Source: Harmonia axyridis | Taxonomy: Eukaryota > Arthropoda > Insecta > Coleoptera > Coccinellidae | Reading direction: 5' to 3' | Length of the DNA stretch: 64,000 bases | NCBI RefSeq assembly: GCF_914767665.1 | Contig: NC_059506.1 | Span: 3,410,001-3,474,000 of the forward strand | Notes under the pieces: generated by a model | Told to the model about the DNA's origin: nothing | Databases searched by the model: none | Seen by the model: the letters and a program-made list of their open reading frames with translations, nothing else | Part shown: positions 47,912-57,949 of the stretch, piece by piece | Position numbering within the stretch: position 1 is the stretch's first letter | Layout of the letters: each line of letters begins with the position of its first letter | Made by a program: the position numbers and the translations under genes

Positions 47912-48683
47912 TACAGGGTGTTGAGTGTTTCTGAATTGGAGGGGTACAAAATGGCAGATTCCAAGGATCATTCTAAGAAAAAAGTCCTATAAACATGGAC
48001 CTACAAACTTTTTGTTTTTGAGATACAGGGTGGTAAAGTTTGATTATATTTCAAGTTTTTTGTCGTAGTACCTACCTTCCCTTGACAAGATATTCGACTT
48101 AAATTTGAAAAAGATATTCCAATTGTCATGTGATGAGCTAATTTCGTATGCGAATCTAAAGGGTGATATTTTTTCAGGAAGAGTGGCCACTTCTTTCCAC
48201 AAAAACTATTTTTTAGTGGACCACTGGTAGTTCAGAAAAATGCGAAAAAAAAAGCTTTAATGCAGTACTACTTCTTTATACTTAATTTTACCTATACTTA
48301 TACTTGTAATATCAATTTCAGATTTACGTTTACTTTTACCATTATTTTCACTTCTTCTTTTAATTTTTCTTTTTTTCTTTTGCTTTCACTTTCACTTTTA
48401 CTTTTATGTACTTATACTTATTTATACTTTTTGGTATTTGCCACTGATTTCTAGAACTTCTTCGATAAATTCTTTAGTAATCCTCAAGGAAATCCGAATT
48501 TTTTTGAAGATTAAGTTAGTAAGCCATGATTAATGAATTAATCATAAGTTTTGGTACTTTTTTTACCCAATCTGTAGCGAAGATTAAGCAATTGCAGGTC
48601 CATGTTGATGGGACTTTTCTTCTTGAAATTATCTATGGAATCTCTCCTTTTAATTTGTATCTCCAATTTAGGAACACCCTGTA
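47912..48683 (+). mobile_element. ACAGGGTGTTCC repeat family, copy 3 (most complete)
   Basis: It runs from TACAGGGTGTTGAG to AGGAACACCCTGTA, so the termini are inverted. A pyrimidine-rich run built from ACTTTT and ACTTAT units (about 48277-48435) is inside this copy but not in those at 17378 and 27223. The run expanded after insertion. No transposase frame is present. Confidence 0.62.
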
Positions 48684-48689
48684 TGCCAA

Positions 48690-49948
48690 ATTGTTCACTG
48701 AACCCCATTACTATTTATCAATGAAAATAAACAACTTTCGAATAGAATTATGAAACAACAAATTAAGATGTAGTCTCTTCTATCGCTCAATTTTTCAAAT
48801 GCAACTGTAGAAAGAGAATTTTCTTAGTGAACATTATAAAAAATGAGTTGAGAAATAGGTTATCCATTTCAAGCATAGAATCAATTCTGAGAGCGATTTC
48901 ATTTAATGAAAAAATCAGGTATTTGAAGCCTACTCAAGGAATGAAAAATTATTTTTTCTTCGATTGACAGCCAATATTAATTTTGCAGACACATATAAAC
49001 TATAGTGGTACAAACACTACAAACATAGAGTAATAAACATAGATAGAGGGAGTATCCACAATTTTTGTATGTCCCCAACATGTTTAGATTACGTTGTCGG
49101 ATTGTGATATATTTTCAAATTGTACTATATCGTTATGAATGTATATTAATTTGAATGAAATATATTTCTTTGAGCGATTCCCGATTAAATATGGAAGTTT
49201 GAATATTTGGAATCCGATATTTTCCTAATTGTCGAATTTATAATGTGCAGAATATTTATTATTTTCTGTATCTATCTGCTGAAATCCAAGGTTTGGCAAC
49301 TTTTGCCCTTCTTGTGTCATCGGTTATTTCACGTTGTTTGGCGCGCTTGAAGTTTGTTTTCTGAATTTCTGATATATTTAGGTATTTATTTCAATATATT
49401 TTGAGTTAATATGAAACGTTGATCCACTATAGGTCATAAGAAGTGCGTTCTTTGTGAAGAAACTCGCGAATTGAGTGAAATATCGTATCACTGATATGTT
49501 TTCATTTCCGTGAGCTTCATGTCAAATTTGATAGTTCATGTTGGGGACAAAATTTGCTCACTGAAAATGACATATGCTTCCTCTACCTATGTTCATTACT
49601 CTGAGGTTACAAATCAACATATGAAAATTTCGGGGATTCTCCGAAAAAATATCATGATTTTGGGGGAATATTTGGTATCATCTGGGGTATTCCATGAAGC
49701 AACATGGCAACTCTGCATAAATCCGAACCATTTACGATCTCGGTCCTATCCGAGAGATCGAATCGATTTTCTGTGCCAAAAATTGCTCCTAGAAAATCGC
49801 TTAGCTGAATGTTACGTGCACGGGAAGTCGTAAATCTAGGACAACACAACGAGAAATGGATTGCGGACGACGTGCGAATCATTTCAGATTCAATAATTCC
49901 GAGAGATTAGTATCGTTCTCCTTTTGTTCTCGGCCAAGTGCCGTCGGG
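48690..49948. other. No recognised gene
   Basis: AT-rich up to about 49300, then more balanced sequence. A 107-codon frame at 49510-49833 has no recognisable domain. Confidence 0.3.
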
Positions 49949-50068
49949 ATGGCGAAAACGAGCTGGAACATCCGGTATATCGTCATCTATATTTTGATAT
50001 TTGTTCCGTTCGGCTTGCTGACTTTGTCTTCATCTTTCTTCGCTATGATTTGCTTGGAACTAAATTAG
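49949..50068 (+). CDS. Hypothetical small membrane protein or signal-anchor exon
   Basis: An ATG in good context (GGGATGGCG) opens MAKTSWNIRYIVIYILIFVP, followed by FGLLTLSSSFFAMICLELN and a stop. The residues after Arg9 form one strongly hydrophobic segment, suited to a membrane anchor or signal peptide. Base composition is more balanced here than nearby. An in-frame upstream ATG at 49859 would give 70 residues. A donor-like CCGGTAGGT lies 9 bases after the stop. No family is recognised and it could be a chance frame. Confidence 0.25.
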   Translation: MAKTSWNIRYIVIYILIFVPFGLLTLSSSFFAMICLELN

Positions 50069-50225
50069 AGCTATACCGGTAGGTACGCATCTTGCCACTA
50101 CCTAGATGATGGTAGATCTGCCAAGATCAATGAGATAAGCACTGACGTAAAGTCACCAGTATTGGTTCCCTTGTTTTTAAATTTGTATTTATCTAATTTG
50201 TTCACAAAATACGTATCTTACCCAG

Positions 50226-51620
50226 GGCGATTCACCGCGATGTCCTATTGGACGTTTATGGAAATCTAATCATAATTTTGTGCTGAAAATTTGCATGATG
50301 GGTTTTGAGACAAGATCTTTTCCACTAAAATATTTTCAGATCTCTACAACTTCCGGTTATACTGGAAACAGACTACTACTTCCTTATTTTAAATCATTAT
50401 TCTATCATTAGAGCTTTTTTTGAATACAATATGCCATACTTTGGGTAAAAACTCAAAGGTTCTTTAGTGAATTGGATTCTTATAAAAAAAATGGTGGCGA
50501 CGGGGACCTTTTTTTTTTAATTCGACAAATACGTATGATTAAAAGACTTTTTGCAGTTTGGATAAAAAATGTACATGGTGTTTATAAGAAGATCATGAAC
50601 TTGGACAACTCAAATTCATCAAAACTCAAGATTTTCAAATTAGAACCTATACATTTTTATTATTTCAGTCGATTCTACGTACAAAAATAGTTTATCGAAC
50701 CATTTACCCTGAGTTATCAAGGAAGAACATTGAATTGAGAAAAATCGCAATTTCTAACTGTGTGAAGTAGTCTGTGACTTCCGGAAAACAGAGAAAGAAA
50801 TTAAAATTCGATGTTTGGATAACTAAATCCTACATTTCATTAATAAGAACTAATTTTTCAATGGCATTGTTGAGAAATTCAAAAACCAATACAATTTTCC
50901 ATTACGAATAATTCATTACAATTCTTAAAATGCCAAATTCATAGTTATGGAAACATTGAATTTTAGTTTTTTTCTGTGTCACAGACTACTTCAAACAGTT
51001 AGAAATTGCAGTTTTTCCTATTTAAAGTTCTTACTCGATAACTCTCAAAGTAATTATTTCAGGTATAGGGTTTGCTCATGTAACCCCTCTATTTTTGTAT
51101 GTAGAATCGACTGAAATAATGAAAAATATAAGTTTTAATTTGAAAATCTTGAGTTTTGATGAACTTGAGTTGTCCAAGTTTATGATCTTTTGATGAACAT
51201 CCTGTACATTTTTCATCTGAACCGCAAACTGTTTTATAATATTTCGTATTTGCATAATCGAAAATGATGAAGATTTTTTCGAAAACAACTTTTTCTACAG
51301 AAATATTCGAAAAAATGTGAGTCCTCATCGCGATCATTTTTTCATGAGAATTCCATTAACTCATGAATCGTTGAGTTTTCACCCAAGGTATGGCATATAG
51401 TTGAAATTATCATAAAAAAAGCTATCTAATGTTGCCATAATATACTGGATGTGTTATTTGAAATAAGGAAGTAGTGGTCTGTTTCCGGTATAACCGGAAG
51501 TTGTAGAGACCTGAAAATATTTTAGGGAGAAAGATCATTATCTCAAACTCCATCATGTAAATTTTCAGCACAAAATTGTGATCAGTTCTCCATAAACAGC
51601 CATCGAAGTGAATACATTTT
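50226..51620. repeat. 1.4 kb inverted repeat, ~550-600-bp arms (GATTCACCGCGATG family)
   Basis: The left arm (50226 to about 50830) has GGACGTTTATGGAAA, AACTTCCGGTTATACTGGAAA, TTGGACAACTCAAATTCATC and AATTTCTAACTGTGTGAAG in order. The right arm (about 50960 to 51620) has the same blocks in reverse complement. The arms differ by many substitutions and short indels, so the structure is old or was formed from two diverged copies. A third single-arm copy is at 42641. Confidence 0.65.
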
Positions 51621-52255
51621 TGCTTCAATACCTATACATTATCTGAACACATCGAGGTCCTACACAGGAAAAAAATTTCGGAGTTTTGAAGCAGAGCAGA
51701 TTATAGGGTTTTAAAATACCCTCCTGTAAAGCAAGAAAACCGGAGGTACCCTACACCAGAAAATTTAAGAGGCCATAACACTATTGTTTGGGTCTGAACT
51801 GTTCACTAAAAACTAAAGGGGATTGGACATCAGAATGTTATTGCATCACCATTTCTACACACTCACTCGTCATACAGCACAATAAATGTAAAGTGTTGGA
51901 GAAAACGAAAAAGGCCATTCAATATAAAACCACCATCAAAGAGGAGAAGTTTTATAGTTTTAAGTTGTGTAAGGTTACAATTGCCCATGAGACTCTAAAG
52001 ACTAATTTCTAGGGGTGGTTTGGCTTATTTGGCAACAAAACTCCTACCCAGGTTTTTACAAATTTAATAAAATTAAAATATACAATGATCGATCCTTTTC
52101 ACTCTAAACAAATAATGAAATAAAAACTTAATTTAAATCGGGTTTAAATGAGTTACCTTGCTATTAGGATGGAACCTCTTCTGTAAATTATTTTCAGCCT
52201 TCTTACCAGATCTTATCAGCAAGCTATAGTACTTCAATCTCCATTCAACGAAGTT
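51621..52255. other. No recognised gene
   Basis: Unremarkable sequence with one 74-codon frame (51788-52012) lacking known motifs. Confidence 0.3.
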
Positions 52256-52281
52256 GTAGGATTTCACATATGCCTACTTAC

Positions 52282-52358
52282 GCGTTTCGTCCCTGGCACA
52301 CACACCGGACTCATCAGTGTGACTTTGGTATATTTGAGTGTGCCGTGTCACAGACGCT
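52282..52358 (-). ncRNA. Type I hammerhead self-cleaving ribozyme, copy 1
   Basis: On the minus strand the order is stem III and cleavage triplet GCG-UC, stem I UGUGAC, loop 1, stem I GUCACA, core CUGAUGA, stem II GUCC, loop 2, stem II GGAC, core GAAA, stem III CGC. All invariant core bases are present. Stem I is a perfect 6 bp and stem II 4 bp. Stem III is 3 bp plus the A-U pair next to the GUC site, so cleavage is expected after that C. Loop 1 (GGCACAC) can pair with loop 2 (GUGUGCC). A short stem III is known in Penelope-associated and SINE hammerheads. Confidence 0.88.
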
Positions 52359-52377
52359 TGGGGAATTTATTATTATC

Positions 52378-52460
52378 GGGAGCCGCCGGGACTCGAACCC
52401 GGCACCTTGTCCCATCTTGCTGAGTGAGTCTACACTCTTAACCTCTAGGCCACCGAGTGC
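52378..52460 (-). other. tRNA-like head with RNA polymerase III A and B boxes, copy 1
   Basis: The A box (TGGCCTAGAGG) and B box (GGTTCGAGTCC) are 42 bases apart, with GTGCCGG / CCGGCGGC around the T-arm (GCCGGGTTCGAGTCCCGGC is a perfect stem). The acceptor stem does not close, and there is no clean anticodon arm, so it is not a functional tRNA gene. It is the internal promoter of the element. Confidence 0.75.
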
Positions 52461-52504
52461 TGTATTTATTGATGCTATGTGGAGCTTTATGAGAAGCCGC
52501 CACA

Positions 52505-53575
52505 TAGTTGATGTGATAATGCCAGGTATTACGCAGGTATTCTTTCAGATTGAGGAACTAAAGTGGTTTAACATACGTACTATTCCAAATTATGTATCTC
52601 AAGGAAGTACTTCTTGATATTCTTCAATCCCAAGAAAGGTTTCTGTTGTTCCAATTCCACGGGAGGTGCGAGAATCCCGACACAATTCTCGCCGATAAAT
52701 TATATTCCAAATCTCAAATTAAATTAGTAATGACTGAAATCTAAATCATAGGTACGTATCCTTGCTGAAGTCTTGACAACTATTGAAAATCTCTCAGAAG
52801 ATTCTCTCTAGATCCGCGCTCCGACCGATGGTACACGATCAACGGACAAATTACCGCGTCTTCGAAAATTCCAGTAACGTAACATGGACCGAAGCGTGCA
52901 AAATCGTTGCAGTTATTATTTAAAAACTACTAGTATCTAAAAATCCATGCTCGTTATTGTATTCCGATAGTTGAATAAGTTATAGGAATGTAATCACGCA
53001 GAGTTGGGAGCATATGCAAGACATTCGAGAAGCAACTCGTAATAATTTTCTACAATACAAAGCATGCTGTAATTTTTACAAGTCATCCCAACCATAAACT
53101 TCAATCGGAACCCGAACTTGATACCCGAGTTATAGTTTATTATCCATTTCGAGGATATATCACGGATAGAGAGACATGGTTATTGCTCCAAACTTCGATA
53201 TTATCGTTAACTTCATTATGGAAATTATATGCGACATTCCTGACCCACCTGTACGTTGCCTTCGACAATGGAAACGGGTTGAAAAATGTTTATTTTGCCG
53301 AATGAACAATAGACGCATCACCCAGCTTCGAATACCATTCGATGCATAAAAATAATTCGTTATCAGAGCGCTATAAGACGTCAAAGAAGCCGTGTGGGGT
53401 TCATTTCTAATCTGAAGAACGTTCAGTGAATAACACGATGCATTCGAGGTGGGCTTAAGTGCTATTTACGTTATTTCTTCCGAGTCTACCGGTAGAAGGT
53501 AGAGAGAATAGCTATAATCGCTTTTGGAATGAATTAAATGTTTGGTCTTATTCTGAACAACATTGTTGTCTTGTG
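52505..53575. other. No recognised gene
   Basis: Includes balanced-composition stretches (52630-52900, 53160-53400) with short open frames but no recognisable domain. Confidence 0.3.
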
Positions 53576-54513
53576 AAGGGTGTTTTTTTAGAGCTATAGA
53601 ACTTTAAACTACAATAAAACAACAATGGATTATTCGATTGACATGAATTTTATTTATCCGCAGATAATCTTATGGCATTACATTTTAAATATTATTTCAG
53701 GTAAATGACCGCCACGGCTGACTCGGATGTAGTCCAATCTGGACGTCCAAATTTCGATGACTTTTTCCAACATTTGTGGCCGTATATCGGCAATAACACG
53801 GCGAATGTTGTCTTTCAAATGGTCAACGGTTTGTGGCTTATCCGCATAGACCAATGATTTTACATAGCCCCACAGAAAGTAGTCTAGCGGTGTTAAATCA
53901 CAAGATCTTGGAGGCCAATTCACAGGTTCAAAACGTGAAATTAGGCGGTCACCAAACGTGTCTTTCAATAAATCGATTGTGGCACGAGCTGTGTGACATG
54001 TTGCGCCGTCTTGTTGGAACCACAGCTCCTGGACATCATGGTTGTTCAATTCAGGAATGAAAAAGTTAGTAATCATGGCTCTATACCGGTCACCATTGAC
54101 TGTAACGTTCTGGCCATCATCGTTTTTGAAGAAGTACGGACTAATGATTCCACCAGCCCATGAAGCGCACCAAACAGTAAGTTTTTCCGGATGTAACGGT
54201 GTTTCGACATACACTTGAGGATTAGCTCCACTCCAAATGCGGCAATTTTGTTTGTTGACGTAGTCATTCAACCAGAAGTGCGCTTCATCGCTAAACAAAA
54301 TAAAATGGACGTAGTGCGCGATACGTATTCCGCACAGAATCATTATTTTCGAAATAAAATTACACTATTTGCAAGCGTTGTTCAGGCGTGAGTCTATTCA
54401 TGATGAATTTCCAAAACAAACTGAGAATAAATCACTTGACAGCTGTTAAATCGGTTCTCATCTTGAACAGTAATACCAAGTTAAAGTTATATACCTCGAA
54501 AAAAAACACCCGT
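53576..54513 (-). mobile_element. DD41D mariner deletion derivative, copy I
   Basis: A full-length minus-strand copy with TA on its 5' side (54514-54515) and TG on the other. The 221-residue catalytic frame (54343-53678) is open, with all three catalytic Asp residues retained. Differences include MILCGIR for MVLCGIR, RFEPVNWPP for RFGPVNWPP, and RVSRGGHLPEI at the end. Confidence 0.9.
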
Positions 54514-54564
54514 TATTATGAATGTCGGTCCTCTGTGCTTGCAAATAAAGGTTTTTCCAAAAAT

Positions 54565-55605
54565 AGGCTTCATTTTGAATAGCCCTCTATTTGAGCAGTT
54601 TTCGCTTTCAAAGCTGTCATCTTTTGACCACTCAAGAATTAGCCAAGGCTCCTAAGGATATCTTCGGTTTCGTTAACAGTATCGACGGCCTCCCTGAGGT
54701 TTATATGAATAGGTGAGGTTAAGGGCAGAAGATCAATATTGGTCTCAGTTCCCGGTAGGCTAACAGAGCCTCAACGACCCCGATTCAATGAAATAATAAT
54801 AATACAGCTTGCAAAACTGACGCATTTTTGGGTCTTCGTGAATCACCTTCCCGACAGAATTTGGAAAAATTTGACGAGTTAGTGATGTCAAGAATCAAAA
54901 CCGTGTTCATCGCTCAAAAGCAAGTGAGAATATTATTTCTGTAGCCCGTAGTGCTGGTGAAGATCGAGGATTGTCAATTCCTTGTTGATCTTGGGAATAA
55001 GGCATTTCACAAAGAACATTATAACGTATTTCTCATGAAGACTAAGGTCTTAAAGCTTCTGAAGTTCAGTAAACACATTAACTCAAGCCAATTGGTCATC
55101 AAAATGATGATTATCACCGAAAATTCATCTTCAGTAATGAGGCACCTTTTACCTCGGAGGATACGATAATAAGTTGAATTGTCGCTATTGAGGCTCGGAA
55201 AATCCAATAATGATTGTTGAAATGCTTCTCCATCCTCAAGGTGTTACTGTGTGGTTTTTGGGCTGGTGGTGTGATTGGACCTTACTTATTCGAAAATAAG
55301 GCTGATGCAACTGGGAATGGATTGTACTACTGAGTTAGGATCAATTTTTTAAGGCCGAAATTGGAAGATATTGATGTAGATAACGCTCATTTGCAACAAG
55401 ACGGCTCTACTTGCCACACAGGCAACGAAACAATAGCATTTCGCAAGAAATATTTCCTGGCTAGTTATTTCTCGAAAAGGTGATTACAATTGGCCACTGA
55501 AATCTAGTGGTTCGACACCTTTAGATTTTTTTCTTTAGCGCCAAGGGACAGAAAAGGTATATGCCAATTTTCCACAATCGATTCAAGAACTTTAAGATGG
55601 AAATC
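54565..55605 (+). pseudogene. Second DD41D family, longest transposase remnant (copy 2c)
   Basis: After the 5' end (TTCATTTTGAATAGCCC), the plus strand shows linker blocks, FSSVMRH-like decay of the first catalytic motif, and VWFLGWWCDWTLLI in shifted frame (that is, WAGGVIGPYLFENKA). Then come KAEIGRY / LEDIDVDNAHLQQDGSTCHTGNETIA split by stops, and STPLDFFL with an IQELKDGN-like block. The last two acidic motifs are visible. A LINE 3' end interrupts it at 54641-54795. Confidence 0.6.
54641..54795 (+). mobile_element. 5'-truncated LINE 3' end with AAT tail
   Basis: This segment is unlike the surrounding element and more GC-rich. It ends CCCGATTCAATGAAATAATAATAATA, a trinucleotide tail such as many insect non-LTR elements carry. 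CAGTTCCCGGTAGGCTAAC precedes it. The inserted length is about 155 bp. The LINE clade cannot be fixed from so short a piece. Confidence 0.45.
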
Positions 55606-55880
55606 CTGAGCAAAAGTCTGTTTCACTATTGCCGGCCGAGAAGGTGCATCACGACAATCCAAAAGTACCTACTTCAGTTTTGCAAACTGTGACTGTAAAA
55701 TACACCATTCTTATAGAAAATTTTAACAATTTCAATGAGTTGTTGAAGCGTGTATCGTTTTAGTTCAGTAATGGTGTCGTTATTACTTGTCAAATATCAA
55801 AAAAAGACAGCTTTGAAAGTGGTAGCTTTCCAGGAAACGATTTTCTCAAAATGAAACCTCTTATTAGAAAACCTTTTATA
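55606..55880 (-). mobile_element. Second DD41D family, 5' end in inverted orientation
   Basis: The stretch mirrors the start of the family. The end TCTCAAAATGAAACCTCTTATT is the reverse complement of the usual 5' end, and AAAGCTGTC with TATTTGACAAGTAATAACG follows inward. With 54565-55605 it forms a chimera that has the same 5' end at both sides. Confidence 0.55.
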
Positions 55881-55882
55881 GT

Positions 55883-56131
55883 GTAGGATTTCACATATTC
55901 CTACTTATGCGTTTCGTCCCTGGCACACACACCGGACTCATCAGTGTGACTTTGGTATATTTGTGTGTGCCGTGTCACAGACGCTTGGGGAATTTATTAT
56001 TATCGGGAGCCGCCGGGACTCGAACCCGGCACCTTGTCGCATCTCGGTGAGTGAGTCTACAGTCTTAACCACTAGGCTACCGACTGCGGTGTTTATTGTT
56101 GCTATGTGGAGCTTTATGAGAAGCCGCCACA
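55883..56131 (-). mobile_element. tRNA-headed SINE-like element carrying a hammerhead ribozyme, copy 2
   Basis: It has the same layout and length (249 bp) as copy 1. The A box TAGCCTAGTGG (56079-56069) fits the polymerase III consensus better than that of copy 1. The B box GGTTCGAGTCC is at 56026-56016. Outside the ribozyme (leader, head and spacer) about 10 of 147 bases differ from copy 1. It was inserted at the very end of the inverted DD41D fragment, which gives its relative age. Confidence 0.82.
55909..55985 (-). ncRNA. Type I hammerhead self-cleaving ribozyme, copy 2
   Basis: It is identical to copy 1 except for one base in loop 1. That change lengthens the potential loop 1-loop 2 pairing: GGCACACACA in loop 1 against UGUGUGUGCC in loop 2, 10 pairs instead of 7. 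Core CUGAUGA, GAAA and the GUC cleavage triplet are intact. Confidence 0.88.
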
Positions 56132-57949
56132 ATAGGTATCTGGAAAATCTGAAATTGGTACCGGAGCATCTATGACCCAAATTACATACCTACTTAAACC
56201 AAATTTCATCGAAATCAAAAGTTAAGCCTGTTATACCGATTTGAGGACACAGATCAACAGACACGAAAAAAAGTTATTCAAAATGGTCTGGAATGGATTT
56301 CACGAGCGAAATGTCAGAAATCGGATCACGAAGCTTACCTAGACTTGGTAGCAAAGAAGACCTCAAGTTGTACCTACTCATCAAATAATTAAATATAGGT
56401 TATTCGAAGTTTAAAACATTCTCCTAAATGATCAGGCAACTCTGTTAAGATTATTCAGTTAGAAGCTCAGTGGGTCGTCTCAAAAGTAATAAAAACAAAT
56501 TTAACGCCAATCTGATGGAGCTATACCATAGCGAAATGTGTTGTATTAGCATTCATAATCGATAAAATTAATCATATATTATTGTCATATTAAATTGGTG
56601 TTATTACAGTCATGACGCTGTCATTTTCGTCTTGTCCTTTATTTCTTCATCTCTAAGGTTATTCTCGAATCATTGTGAAATACAATTTTCTGGCTTCTTC
56701 TATTCTCCTTTCAATATCTTGCTCTTGGTTTTCATTGTTGTCCATTGTTCACTTCTAGATATTTGAAATATTTCACCCTTTCAATTTTTTACTCATCAAT
56801 TTCCAACTTCAACTCATTCTTCGTCATTGATTGACAAGATCTTTGCCTTTTTTTTTATTTATTTCCATACCATATCTTCTCAATAATTCATTTTCAGTGT
56901 TTTTCAGTCAAAATTTTCTCGTTTAAGAAATGCAGCAGTGAATTATCAACATGTTTTTTTTCTGCCAGACAGCTTTTTAACATCGAAAATTGACTTCATA
57001 AAGTTGAAGCTTTTATAGATTTGCTATTTTCTGAAAAAGAAAGTCTCTTCCTTACTCCAATATTTCTCACATTTTCCCTCTTTTAACAATAACAAAAGGC
57101 TTTACTAAATCTTGAATACTTTTTGAATACTTTTTCCTTTCATAAATGCCCTGAGCTTTATTCAATGTGTCTACAATATATTTCCCAACTTTTCTGCCGA
57201 ATATTATTAAACAAATAGCTATCTCTATTCCATTTTGTTGAAATGCAAAATCATGAATGTCAACAGAGCACCTACATTCAATTACGCTGAAAACCATATA
57301 TCATACAAAAATTATCGAACGCAGAAACAGCATGAGAGGTCCCTCATATAATTTTAATTGGCATTAAAATCTCATATTATCTCTTCACTTCTTGGAATAA
57401 AGGACCTCCCGCTGTTTTTATATACATCGTTTCGTGAAATTTTTCGCGTTATTACTAAGTAATTCTGTTTTGGCTAATTTCGATGATAAAATTCTAATTC
57501 CTATTCATTCTTCGCATTGCGATTTCTATGTCACTGCTTATATTATTAGGTATGGTCTAACCGTTCGATCACATTTTTCTATGCGTCTCTACTCTTGATG
57601 AATCACCGGACTAGGAAACGACTTTTCCACCTGAAAGTTGGTAGGCAGAACAGTTATTTCTACATTTTAAAACATAGGCAAATTACAGTTCGGAAAGATT
57701 AATCTAAGATAAACCTCCATATTGATCGATGTAATTTTGTTGACAAAATGACATAATTTATTTACAGGTTTGTTCATAGTAGAGAAAAATCCAAATACTG
57801 TTCGAATTTTGATTTATGTACTTACTGAAGTACCTAGTAGAGTGTTGGTATCAGCATGATTATGTAATTATGGAGATATTTCAGATCTGTTCATACCAAC
57901 ACACTAATCCCTAAATAAGCAACTTTTTTGTAATTCAAACCACCATGTA
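56132..57949. other. No recognised gene
   Basis: AT-rich; the frame at 57297-57067 (minus) and shorter ones show no known domain. Confidence 0.3.

Larger units (their letters stand above)
52256..52504 (-). mobile_element. tRNA-headed SINE-like element carrying a hammerhead ribozyme, copy 1
   Basis: This 249-bp unit recurs with the same ends and length at 55883. From 5' to 3' on the minus strand it has a 44-bp leader (TGTGGCGGCTTCTCATAAAG...), a tRNA-like head with A box TGGCCTAGAGG (52452-52442) and B box GGTTCGAGTCC (52399-52389), a spacer (GATAATAATAAATTCCCC), a hammerhead ribozyme (52358-52282) and a short hairpin-forming tail (GTAGGCATATGTGAAATCCTAC region). No poly-A tail is present. 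Flanking AGTTG at both sides may be a short target duplication. A tRNA-derived SINE is the best label; a Penelope-linked or retrozyme-like origin is possible. Confidence 0.82.

Noticed and set aside
51076..51337. Open frames containing CTGCSSKDHKLGQL
   Set aside because: They lie in the inverted repeat; the other arm and the 42641 copy do not preserve a protein-like pattern.
52378..52460. Functional tRNA gene
   Set aside because: A and B boxes and T arm are good, but the acceptor stem does not pair, there is no proper anticodon arm, and the same sequence recurs in a 249-bp repeated unit. It is a SINE head.
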